DNA of 64,000 bases. Origin: Janthinobacterium sp. 61 (GTDB lineage Bacteria > Pseudomonadota > Gammaproteobacteria > Burkholderiales > Burkholderiaceae_D). The translations under genes and the position numbers were made by a program. A model generated the notes under the pieces. The model had not been told where the DNA came from. It saw nothing but the letters and a program-made list of their open reading frames with translations, and did not search any database. Shown in pieces: positions 27,413 through 34,411 of this stretch. Location of the stretch: assembly GCF_002846335.1 (NCBI RefSeq), contig NZ_PJMQ01000001.1:5939844-6003843 (forward strand). Direction: 5' to 3'. How positions within the stretch are numbered: the stretch's first letter is position 1; each line of letters opens with the position of its first letter.

Positions 27413-28176
27413 GCGAAGTTGCAACTGCTGGCAGCCAAAGCTGCTTCCTGGGCCAGTCCAGCACGGCGCCGGATTCGCGCTGGTTCGAGGTGCATCCGAC
27501 CCTCAAGGTGTCGATGATCGAGCATCTGTACAACCGCCTCGACGGCGCATACCCGCACTGGTGGGCATCCAATTTCGCCAGCGAGGTAGCGCTGCGGAAC
27601 TGGGCCGAATCATGGGTCGAGGCCTTCGAGGAAGAAGGCATCAGCCCCAAGGACGTCGCTGTCGGCCTGAAAGCGTGTCGTCTGCATCACCAGAAACCAC
27701 CGTCGTGTGCAGAGTTTATCCAAGCTTGCAAGCCGTCCTCCAACGCGCCACAGGCTTACCACGAGGCTGTGGAGGGTATACAAGCCCGCCGAAAGGGGGA
27801 GGTAGGGGTGTGGTCGCACCCAGCAGTTTATTGGGCCGCCACGCTCCTCTCACGCGATTTGATGACGCAGTCGTACGGCCAGGTCAAGGATCGCTGGGCG
27901 GCCACGCTGAGCGCGCAGCTGGCGCGCGGCGAATGGGCCGAGATCCCGGCGCCGGTGCCAGCGCTGCCAGCGCCGGGCAAGGGCACGCTCTCCCGCGAGG
28001 ATGCGGCCCGCATGCTGGCCGAACTGGAAGCCAGCGGCGTGACCAAGTCGCCACGGGCAACGCATTTCGACCACAAGACGTGGGCGCGAAAGATCATGGC
28101 GCGCCTGGCCAAGGGCGATAAATCGCTGCACGCCATGCAGATCACCAACGCCAAGACCGCCCTTGGCATTATTTGA
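27409..28176 (+). CDS. Phage replication protein P-like
   Basis: A 255-residue protein with an ATGA overlap after the O-like gene. The N-terminal half (YPHWWASNFASEVALRNWAESWVEAF, KACRLHHQKPPSCAEFIQAC) follows the pattern of lambda P-type proteins that load host DnaB helicase. The C-terminus is basic. Order O-P and position support the call; biochemical role is inferred. Confidence 0.75.
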   Translation: MSEVATAGSQSCFLGQSSTAPDSRWFEVHPTLKVSMIEHLYNRLDGAYPHWWASNFASEVALRNWAESWVEAFEEEGISPKDVAVGLKACRLHHQKPPSCAEFIQACKPSSNAPQAYHEAVEGIQARRKGEVGVWSHPAVYWAATLLSRDLMTQSYGQVKDRWAATLSAQLARGEWAEIPAPVPALPAPGKGTLSREDAARMLAELEASGVTKSPRATHFDHKTWARKIMARLAKGDKSLHAMQITNAKTALGII

Positions 28177-28185
28177 AAGACACGA

Positions 28186-29361
28186 ATGAGTTTTCACCTG
28201 TTCCGGGCCGGCAAGGCCAAGAATTACCACTACCGCTTCCAGATCGCTGGCGCGCGCGTCCAGCGCAGCACCCGCGAGAGCAGCAAGGCGAAGGCCAACC
28301 TTGTAGCGCAGCGCGCGTACGACGAGGCGCTGATCCTGACCAACGGCGGCAAAGTCGTGCCGACGCTGGCGGCCATGGCGCAGGAATGGCTGGAGGTGAA
28401 CGGCCCGATCAGCAGTGCCGCGCACCAGCGCAGTGTCGAGACCACCGCCCGGCTGCACTTCTACGACCTGGGCGACCTGCCGCTGAACCAGATCACCACC
28501 AGCCACGTCGAGCTGGCGCGCAACCAGCACCTGGTCGACCACAAGCCGGCCAGCGCGAACCACTGGCTGCGCGTGCTCAAGCTGATCGCCAACTGGGCCG
28601 TGAAGCGCGAGATTATCCGCTCAATCCCCTGGCAGGTGCGCATGCTTAAGGTGCAGAAGCGCCCGCGCTCGATCCTGCCTATCGTCGCCGTGGCCGAATG
28701 GTTTGCCGCGGTCGACCAGGTCACGCGCGCGGATCCATCGGTGGCCACGGCCATTCGCCTGATGTTTGGGCTGGGCCTGCGCGAGTCCGAGGCGGCCGGT
28801 GCGCGCTGGGAATGGCTGGACTGGCAGCGCGCCACCTACACGCCCGGCGTCACCAAGGGCCGCGAGGCCGAGCCGGTGCCGGTGCCGGCCTGGCTGATCG
28901 AGCAACTGACGCCGCACCGCCAGGTGGAAGGCCTGATCGCCGGCAAGCGCGGCGGTGCCCAGCAGCACCCGCCCGGCTTCGCGCGCAAGGCCATGAAGTC
29001 CGCCAACCTGAGCTGCAAGATCAAGGGGATCACCCCGCACAGGCTGCGCGGCACGTTCGCCACCATGCTGTCGGAGCAGGGCGTGCCGATCCAGACGATC
29101 CAGGCCGTGATGCGCCACAAGTCGCCGATGACCACCATGGCCTACCTGGAGAAAAACCGGGACACGGCGGCGCAGGCGCAGAACGATATTGCCGAGAAAA
29201 TCGGTTTTGGGCGTGGCGAGAAAGTGGCGGGAAGTGCCCCGCAAACCCGCATGGATACTAGCCTTCATGATTATCATCAGTCATCAGTTGATGGCATTTC
29301 GGGCCCTGAATCGGGGTCACATATCCAGCAAACAGGAGATCAAAATGGCATCAAAAAATAA
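28186..29361 (+). CDS. Internal tyrosine recombinase
   Basis: A 391-residue phage-integrase-family protein that is not next to the attachment site. Catalytic residues are all present: R199 (GLRESEAAG), H285-xx-R288 (PHRLRG), H311 (MRHKSP) and Y320 (MAYLE). The N-terminal arm-binding-like part is short (about 55 residues), followed by a core-binding domain. It follows the replication genes in the early-right operon and differs from the true integrase at 55112-56365. It could resolve multimers, act on another site, or be a captured second integrase. Confidence 0.88.
   Translation: MSFHLFRAGKAKNYHYRFQIAGARVQRSTRESSKAKANLVAQRAYDEALILTNGGKVVPTLAAMAQEWLEVNGPISSAAHQRSVETTARLHFYDLGDLPLNQITTSHVELARNQHLVDHKPASANHWLRVLKLIANWAVKREIIRSIPWQVRMLKVQKRPRSILPIVAVAEWFAAVDQVTRADPSVATAIRLMFGLGLRESEAAGARWEWLDWQRATYTPGVTKGREAEPVPVPAWLIEQLTPHRQVEGLIAGKRGGAQQHPPGFARKAMKSANLSCKIKGITPHRLRGTFATMLSEQGVPIQTIQAVMRHKSPMTTMAYLEKNRDTAAQAQNDIAEKIGFGRGEKVAGSAPQTRMDTSLHDYHQSSVDGISGPESGSHIQQTGDQNGIKK
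29224..29289 (+). promoter_or_regulatory. Upstream element A (repeated at 31208-31284)
   Basis: Contains GGCGGGAAGTG then TTCATGATTAT (29264-29274), 6 nt, TCATCAGTT (29281-29289). The same two-block motif with identical spacing recurs before the gene at 31316. It lies in the 3' end of the recombinase gene, 56 bp before the next ATG. Possibly a promoter or activator site; function inferred. Confidence 0.4.
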
Positions 29362-29794
29362 TGGTCAGGCGCGCATGAAAATGTCTGACGTGGTCGAAGG
29401 AATCGAGCGCCAAGCGTTCGCGCACGCCGTTGGTGCGAGTTCGCGATGGCTCGGACTCGACGTGGTGCATATCCAGGCCGTGCCAGTCTTGCGCGACGAA
29501 ACCGGCAACTGGTGGCATCCGGACATGCCGCCTTTTGACGAAGGCGATGGCGAAAAATTCAAAGCATGGCTGAAGGCGCAGGGCCTGGAGCTGAGCCGGG
29601 CGGAACTCGGCGACGAGCCGGAAGATCATCCGGCCTACAAGGCGATCTTCGAAGAAGCGAATTGCGACTTCAGCGCATGGGACCCAGAGCCGCCAGCAGG
29701 CGCCGGCTGGTTCATGCTGGCGATCAGCGACACCGAGGATGGTCCGGCATGCTGCTGGGTTCGTCGCGCGCCACCGGCGGCGCCAGCGCTATGA
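29345..29794 (+). CDS. Unknown early phage protein
   Basis: A 149-residue protein; ATG 29345 has GGAGATCAAA before it. Acidic, Trp-rich, with patterns RWLGLDVVHIQAVPVLRDETG and GWFMLAISDTEDGPACCWVRR. No recognised domain. First of four genes joined by 4-bp overlaps (29791, 30030, 30902). Confidence 0.7.
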   Translation: MASKNNGQARMKMSDVVEGIERQAFAHAVGASSRWLGLDVVHIQAVPVLRDETGNWWHPDMPPFDEGDGEKFKAWLKAQGLELSRAELGDEPEDHPAYKAIFEEANCDFSAWDPEPPAGAGWFMLAISDTEDGPACCWVRRAPPAAPAL

Positions 29795-30033
29795 GCCGCC
29801 GCAGCCCAGCACCGGCGCCGGAAACCCCGGCCGAGGCGGCCTACAAGCGCGACCGCGCCTTGCTGCGCGCGCTGTACACCTGCCAGCCCGTGCTGTTCGA
29901 CGGCAAGCAGCACTTCCTGCACAGCATGTCTCCCCAGGTGCTGGGCGGCGGGATCTCGACAATTATTTACCTGATGGGCGACGCGACACCGCGCCAGCCC
30001 AGCGAAATCACCTTTTTGGAGCAAGCAGAATGA
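29791..30033 (+). CDS. Unknown small early phage protein
   Basis: An 80-residue protein. The start overlaps the previous stop (ATGA); the upstream extension is a shadow. No recognised motif. The segment RALYTCQPVLFDGKQHFLHSMSP suggests a small folded domain. Confidence 0.65.
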   Translation: MSRRSPAPAPETPAEAAYKRDRALLRALYTCQPVLFDGKQHFLHSMSPQVLGGGISTIIYLMGDATPRQPSEITFLEQAE

Positions 30034-30905
30034 TCGACCTCATAGACCTGGTGCGCAGCATTGCCGCCGAAGCGGCGCGCGCGGAAGAAAACACGAACCA
30101 CCCTTTGCCGTGCACGCCCGGCTCGCCGCTGCTGGCCAGCGTGCGCCAGGCCTGCGTCGAGCGCGGATTCACCGCCAGCGGCGAAGGCGAGCCGGCCGCC
30201 GCGCCCCAAGTGGTAGCGGATGAGCGAACCTTGTTCGAAGCATCCGAGCCAGAAATGAACCTGGCGCGTGATGCGGAAGGCGAGTACGAAAACCCATGCG
30301 TGGCCAGCGGCTGGAAAAGCTGGCAGGACCGCGCCGCCCTCGCAGCCGCCCCGGTGCAGGCGCAAGAGCCTTTCGCCTACATGATCGTCGATGAAAGCGG
30401 CGAAGCGTACTTCGGTGAATTTTGTGTAGCGTCAGGAAAGACCGATTTGGAAGCGGAATTGGAAGGGCTGAATTACGGCCAAGATGGCAAGCCTTACAAG
30501 ATTGTTCCCGTATTCCGCGCCCCGGTGCAGCCCGTGGCCGTGCCGGCTGGCTGGTGCCAGTTCATCGACGGCGTGAAGACGCAGAACGTCGCCAGGGATA
30601 CGGAGGAGTTGGGCACTATCAAAAGCATTTTCAAGGTGATGGCCCCCGCCGGCGCACAAGCGGAATACCGCCCCTTCTATTTCGCCGCCCCAGCAGCGCA
30701 GGGCGATGCCAAGGACGCGGAACGGCTGGAATTCATCGAGAACGGCACCTTTGATCTGCGCTGCTACAACGATCATGACGATGACGTTTATTGGAACGTG
30801 ATCGAGCACCACATGGCTGCGCCCATCGAGCGCGAAATCGGCTGGGGCAATACTGCACGCCAAGCCATCGACGCCGCTATCGCTGCCAAGGCGGTGAAAT
30901 CATGA
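30030..30905 (+). CDS. Unknown modular early phage protein
   Basis: A 291-residue protein, Ala/Pro-rich linkers between short conserved blocks: GWKSWQDRAALAAAP, FAYMIVDESGEAYFG and a C-terminal ERLEFIENGTFDLR...NTARQAIDAAI. Such WQ-x-RAAL blocks recur in Ea22-like accessory proteins of phages. Function unknown. Linked by 4-bp overlaps to both neighbours. Confidence 0.65.
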   Translation: MIDLIDLVRSIAAEAARAEENTNHPLPCTPGSPLLASVRQACVERGFTASGEGEPAAAPQVVADERTLFEASEPEMNLARDAEGEYENPCVASGWKSWQDRAALAAAPVQAQEPFAYMIVDESGEAYFGEFCVASGKTDLEAELEGLNYGQDGKPYKIVPVFRAPVQPVAVPAGWCQFIDGVKTQNVARDTEELGTIKSIFKVMAPAGAQAEYRPFYFAAPAAQGDAKDAERLEFIENGTFDLRCYNDHDDDVYWNVIEHHMAAPIEREIGWGNTARQAIDAAIAAKAVKS

Positions 30906-31192
30906 AAATCTACATCGCGGGCCCGATGACCGGCCTCCCTGAGCTCAACTATCCGGCTTTCGATTCGCTGGCCGCGCAGCTGCGGGCGGACGGTCATGCC
31001 GTAATCAACCCGGCAGAGAACCCTGTGCCGCCATGTGGTAGTTGGCTGGGCTACATGCGTATGAGTGTCGCGCAGGTCGCCACTGTCGATTGCGTGGTGA
31101 TGCTGCCTGGATGGGAGGCATCGCGCGGCGCCACGCTGGAGCACCATATTGCCACGCAATTGAAGCTGTACGTCGTGCACCACGCGGTATAG
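30902..31192 (+). CDS. DUF4406 / nucleoside deoxyribosyltransferase-like protein
   Basis: A 96-residue protein beginning MKIYIAGPMTGLPELNYPAF, the DUF4406 signature, with CVVMLPGWEASRGA and a following E-H pair typical of that nucleoside 2-deoxyribosyltransferase-like fold. It may act on nucleotides during phage growth. Last gene of the overlapping block. Confidence 0.85.
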   Translation: MKIYIAGPMTGLPELNYPAFDSLAAQLRADGHAVINPAENPVPPCGSWLGYMRMSVAQVATVDCVVMLPGWEASRGATLEHHIATQLKLYVVHHAV

Positions 31193-31207
31193 GAAACGGC
31201 AAAACCG

Positions 31208-31284
31208 TTGGCGGGAAAGTGGCGAAGACCACCCTGCAACGTCGCATATTTCCTCACTTTCATGATTATTGTGAATCATCGGTT
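31208..31284 (+). promoter_or_regulatory. Upstream element B (repeat of 29224-29289)
   Basis: GGCGGGAAAGTG at 31210-31221, TTCATGATTAT at 31259-31269, 6 nt, TCATCGGTT at 31276-31284. It ends 32 bp before the ATG at 31316. A nearby dyad TGATT-N6-AATCA is visible at this copy. Confidence 0.4.
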
Positions 31285-31315
31285 AGAAGCACCACCAACA
31301 ACGAAAGGACGAAAA

Positions 31316-31702
31316 ATGTTCAACTTCACATTCCCCTGGACCAAGCGCCGCGAAGCGCGCAAGGCAGCAGAACAGAAGGCGCGCACGGAGGCCGATTTCG
31401 TGAGAGCCATCGTTGCCGTCAGCATGCGCGGTCACGAACGGGCGCAGCGAGCGCGAGCCGATGTCAGCACGGCACCGCGGCGCACCAGCCAGGCCAGCAC
31501 CACCTACAGTGCTCCAGCGGATACCGGAGCGCCATCGAGCAGCTGGGCGCCGGCCATCGCACCGTCGCACTTGGCTGCCGGCGGCGGCACGTTCGACGGC
31601 GGCGGCGCATCGGGCGACTGGGGTGGATCAAGCTGCTCGTCCAGCGGCAGCGATTCGTCGTCAAGCTCGTCGGACAGCGGCAGCAGCTGCTCGTCGGATT
31701 AA
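31316..31702 (+). CDS. Unknown protein with Gly/Ser-rich cysteine tail
   Basis: A 128-residue protein; AAAGGA precedes ATG 31316. N-terminus is basic (KRREARKAAEQKARTEADFV). The C-terminal third is GGGTFDGGGASGDWGGSS followed by Ser runs with paired Cys. Low-complexity tail, probably disordered. Seen in this position in related phages as hypothetical; no function assigned. Confidence 0.65.
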   Translation: MFNFTFPWTKRREARKAAEQKARTEADFVRAIVAVSMRGHERAQRARADVSTAPRRTSQASTTYSAPADTGAPSSSWAPAIAPSHLAAGGGTFDGGGASGDWGGSSCSSSGSDSSSSSSDSGSSCSSD

Positions 31703-31727
31703 TTTGCAACACAGCACAGGGATTGAA

Positions 31728-32222
31728 ATGCAACGAGAAAAAATTACGCTGGGATGGGCCGGCAAGAGCGCACCAGTGGTCGATATCACTTTCGTCGAGG
31801 TCGAGGTCGAGGCTGTGGCGCCGGCTGCACAGACAGCGCCGGCGACCACCGTCGTGGCGGTCACCGCATGGACCGATCCGGATCCACTCGACCTGTGCCT
31901 TGAATTGTGGGCCGCCTGGATGGCGCACGATGCTGACCGGGACATGGGCGTCAAGACGATGCGAGGACTGAGTGGGGAGGGCGATGGTCGCGGCGTGGAT
32001 ATGTACGAGGCGCAGCAGGCGACCGACACGCGCATCGCCCAGGCCACCGATGCGATGATCGATAGTATGGCGCGCATCCACACCTGGGCGATCTACACGC
32101 TGTGTAGCCAGGCCACGCCATGGCGGTTCCCGAACGCAGTATTTGTAGACGTTGCAATGGAGGCGCGCGCCGAGCTGACCCAGCGCCTTAAAAATAATGT
32201 GTGCACTGCTGTTCTGTTCTGA
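31728..32222 (+). CDS. Candidate late-gene regulator (antiterminator Q position)
   Basis: A 164-residue protein, last of the early-right genes, directly before a terminator and the late operon. The C-terminal half is helical and Trp-containing (DAMIDSMARIHTWAIYTLC, TPWRFPNAVF, AELTQRLKNN), compatible with a DNA- or RNAP-binding protein. No Q, RinA or ArpU motif is clear. The role is proposed only from location and from the number of terminators inside the late region. Confidence 0.5.
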   Translation: MQREKITLGWAGKSAPVVDITFVEVEVEAVAPAAQTAPATTVVAVTAWTDPDPLDLCLELWAAWMAHDADRDMGVKTMRGLSGEGDGRGVDMYEAQQATDTRIAQATDAMIDSMARIHTWAIYTLCSQATPWRFPNAVFVDVAMEARAELTQRLKNNVCTAVLF

Positions 32223-32235
32223 TATGATTCGTTCA

Positions 32236-32293
32236 TAGGCGGTTTTCGCACGCCTAAACAAAAGCCCGCCTCTTTGCCGACGCGGGCTTTTTG
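32236..32293 (+). terminator. Terminator before the late region
   Basis: A small hairpin TAGGCG / CGCCTA (32236-32256) is followed by the strong stem AAAGCCCGC (32261-32269) / GCGGGCTTT (32282-32290) ending in T5. It lies 14 bp after the probable late regulator. Confidence 0.8.
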
Positions 32294-32372
32294 CATTCCA
32301 GATCTCCGCCTTTCCCTGGGCTTTAGCCGCTGACCGCTTCGTGCGCCAGCGGCCTTTTTATTTGAGGTTCAC

Positions 32373-32534
32373 ATGTTCGGTCTACTGAAATCCTTGGGCG
32401 GCCTAGCTGCCGATGTGGTGCAGGTTGTCGCTGCACCTGTTGAGATGGTCGTCGACGTCGCTGTCGCCGCGGTCAAGCCTGTCGCAGAGGTGGCAAAGGA
32501 ACTGGTCGCCGACGTCAAGAGCCTGAAGGACTGA
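32373..32534 (+). CDS. Small Val/Ala-rich amphipathic protein (53 residues)
   Basis: Begins MFGLLKSLGGLAADVV and continues as a regular amphipathic helix rich in Val, Ala and Lys. GAGG precedes the ATG by about 6 nt. It starts a run of small genes between the terminator and HNH. Could be a minor structural or membrane-active peptide; unknown. Confidence 0.6.
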   Translation: MFGLLKSLGGLAADVVQVVAAPVEMVVDVAVAAVKPVAEVAKELVADVKSLKD

Positions 32535-32536
32535 GC

Positions 32537-32683
32537 ATGTTCGATTTCGACTTCCGCCGGATGTTCATCACCATCGCCCTGCTGGGGGCGGTAATCGGTG
32601 GCACTACTATTGCACTCGTGCTGCTGGCCTGGCCATGGCTGTGGGCGTTGGTCAAGCCGGCGCTGCACGCCTGGACCGTGTGA
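32537..32683 (+). CDS. Small single-helix membrane protein (48 residues)
   Basis: Begins MFDFDFRRMF; one long hydrophobic segment covers residues 10-40 and ends LHAWTV. It starts 2 bp after the previous stop and precedes the next ATG by 1 bp. Function unknown. Confidence 0.6.
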   Translation: MFDFDFRRMFITIALLGAVIGGTTIALVLLAWPWLWALVKPALHAWTV

Positions 32684-32684
32684 T

Positions 32685-32876
32685 ATGAGCCCACGCCACT
32701 ACCGAGACATGATTATCCGCGCCAGCCAAGCCGGCGACATGCGCCGTATCGACCAGCTGGCCACGCAGTTGGCCAAAGCTGAAGAGGCGCGCCGGCTGCT
32801 GCAGGCGCTTACCCACTGTCCAGCCTGCGCCGCCAGCGCGGCCGCGGGGCTGATGCCTGACGCCACCACCGCATGA
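32685..32876 (+). CDS. Small helical protein
   Basis: A 63-residue protein starting MSPRHYRDMIIRASQAG, with a Leu/Ala heptad-like helix and a CPAC pair near the C-terminus. Overlaps the next gene by 4 bp. Unknown function. Confidence 0.55.
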   Translation: MSPRHYRDMIIRASQAGDMRRIDQLATQLAKAEEARRLLQALTHCPACAASAAAGLMPDATTA

Positions 32877-33331
32877 AAGGCTCGACCATGCACCAGAACC
32901 ACTTCCACACTGGCATCGAGTTTGCGCGTGCAGCAGTCAAGCACTTCAACCTGCCGGCCAACACCTTGGCGGCCATGACGATGATTACTGGATCCGATGA
33001 AGTGTTTGGCTTGGCGATCAATATCGCACTGACCGCAGACGATCTGGCAGGCATCGCCGACCACATGGACGGGCGTACGCCGCCAGCAGTCGCGGCAGTC
33101 GCGGCCCACGCGGCCCACGCGGTGGAAGAGTTGAGCATCAATGCTTGGGCCAACGAGCGCGACACGCTTCTGCAAGGCATGTCGTTCGATGCCTGGCTGT
33201 GTCACCACGCAGGCGTTGCACATGCCGCCGAGGCCATCGGCTTTGACGCCTGGATGCGCGAAAGAGCCGAGTGCGCGCATCAAGCAATGATGCGGCACGC
33301 CCGCCGCGGCGGTCAACCTTACGGCTATTGA
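32873..33331 (+). CDS. Unknown protein before HNH
   Basis: A 152-residue, His- and Ala-rich protein. It contains a short AAHAAHA repeat encoded by direct repeats near 33098-33120, and two similar SFDAWLCHHAG / GFDAWMRERAE segments that suggest an internal duplication. No recognised domain. Its stop TGA shares one base with the HNH ATG. Confidence 0.65.
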   Translation: MKGSTMHQNHFHTGIEFARAAVKHFNLPANTLAAMTMITGSDEVFGLAINIALTADDLAGIADHMDGRTPPAVAAVAAHAAHAVEELSINAWANERDTLLQGMSFDAWLCHHAGVAHAAEAIGFDAWMRERAECAHQAMMRHARRGGQPYGY

Positions 33332-33741
33332 TGGGACGGCTAACCTCGCTTAAGCCGCGCTTGCAGCAGCAGGCCATGAGCCGCGCGCCTGTGATGCAGC
33401 CAGGCTCATGGCGCACCGATCAAACGAGCAGCACCAAGCGCGGCTACGGCTACGCCTGGCAGAAGGCCCGCGCTGGCTATTTGCGCAGCCATCCGCTGTG
33501 CGTATACTGCCTGCGTGATCCGGCCTATGCGCCCATCCGTGACATGGCGCCCAGCACGGCCATTTTACGCTGTGCTGAGTTGGGCTTGGCTGCGCCGATG
33601 GCCTCCGTAGTCGACCACATCGAGCCGCATCGTGGCGACCAGGTGCTGTTCTGGAACAAGGCCAATTGGCAGTCGCTGTGCGGTACCCACCACAGCGCAG
33701 ATAAGCAGCGTGAAGAGGCGGCCCATCGGCGTGGCGAATAG
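33331..33741 (+). CDS. HNH endonuclease
   Basis: A 136-residue nuclease: C57-x2-C60 zinc pair (CVYC), D95-H96 (VVDHIEPH), N112 and C117-x2-H120-H121 (NWQSLCGTHH). In HK97-like phages an HNH protein beside the terminase is needed for efficient DNA cutting at cos; its location here fits that. Confidence 0.9.
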   Translation: MGRLTSLKPRLQQQAMSRAPVMQPGSWRTDQTSSTKRGYGYAWQKARAGYLRSHPLCVYCLRDPAYAPIRDMAPSTAILRCAELGLAAPMASVVDHIEPHRGDQVLFWNKANWQSLCGTHHSADKQREEAAHRRGE

Positions 33742-33750
33742 ATGGCACCA

Positions 33751-33900
33751 AAGCAACATCGGGTAATGTTTCAAAAAAGAAATGTTATTATTGTTGCAAA
33801 ATAACAACATGCATCAAAAGAAATATTTCAAAAAAGCAACATCAGGGGGAGGGGGGCGAAAAGTTCCCGGCCCCTCGCCGACCTAGACCGCGTCCTCTCC
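33751..33900 (+). other. Candidate cos / terminase-recognition region
   Basis: AT-rich gap between HNH and TerS. Direct repeats: AAGCAACATC at 33751-33760 and 33834-33843, and TTTCAAAAAAG at 33769-33779 and 33826-33836. An inverted repeat TGTTATT / AATAACA is at 33783-33789 / 33800-33806. Then a purine-rich GGGGGAGGGGGGCG tract (about 33845-33858) and a C-rich stretch follow. The G-tract then C-rich block before TerS is usual for HK97-type cos sites. Confidence 0.55.
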
Positions 33901-33937
33901 CACGCGCAGAATTTTTCCCTCACTGAGGATTTTGTTA

Positions 33938-34411
33938 ATGGCTTTAACAGGCAAAAAGCGTGCGTTCGCCGATGCCGTTTTGGCCGGCCGCAGCAATAAG
34001 GATGCGGCGATCGTGGCCGGGTATAGTCCGGCGACAGCATCGGCCGCCGGCTCGCGTCTTGTTAAAGACCCGGCCGTGGCCGAGTACCTGAAGGCGGCTC
34101 GCGCCAACATTGTCCCTGGTGCGCCGGCGGCCCTGCCGCCAGCTGCTCCGCCGGCGCGCCCAACGTTCGATCTGAACCGCGCGCTGCAGCATACGGACCC
34201 GAAAACGTTCTTGATGGCGGCGATGAACGATATCGAGCTGGGCGAGAAGCTGCGCATTGATGCCGCCAAGGCGCTGATGCCCTTCGTGCACAAGAAGCCC
34301 GGCGAGATCGGCAAGAAAGAGGAAAAACTGGATGCAGCGCAGAAGGCCGCCGGTGGCCGCTTCGGCGCGCCGCCACCGCCGCCCCGCCTGGTGTCTGGTG
34401 GCGGTAAATGA
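33938..34411 (+). CDS. Terminase small subunit
   Basis: A 157-residue protein. The N-terminal HTH-like part (KKRAFADAVLAGRSNKDAAIVAGYSPATASAAGSRLV) is of the TerS DNA-recognition type. Pro-rich linker in the middle, helical C-terminus. ATG 33938 is preferred over the TTG at 33932. Overlaps TerL by 4 bp. Confidence 0.85.
   Translation: MALTGKKRAFADAVLAGRSNKDAAIVAGYSPATASAAGSRLVKDPAVAEYLKAARANIVPGAPAALPPAAPPARPTFDLNRALQHTDPKTFLMAAMNDIELGEKLRIDAAKALMPFVHKKPGEIGKKEEKLDAAQKAAGGRFGAPPPPPRLVSGGGK

Noticed and set aside
33098..33122. Short GCGGCCCAC tandem repeat as a regulatory iteron
   Set aside because: It lies in frame in a coding region (AAHAAHA) and has only two or three units.
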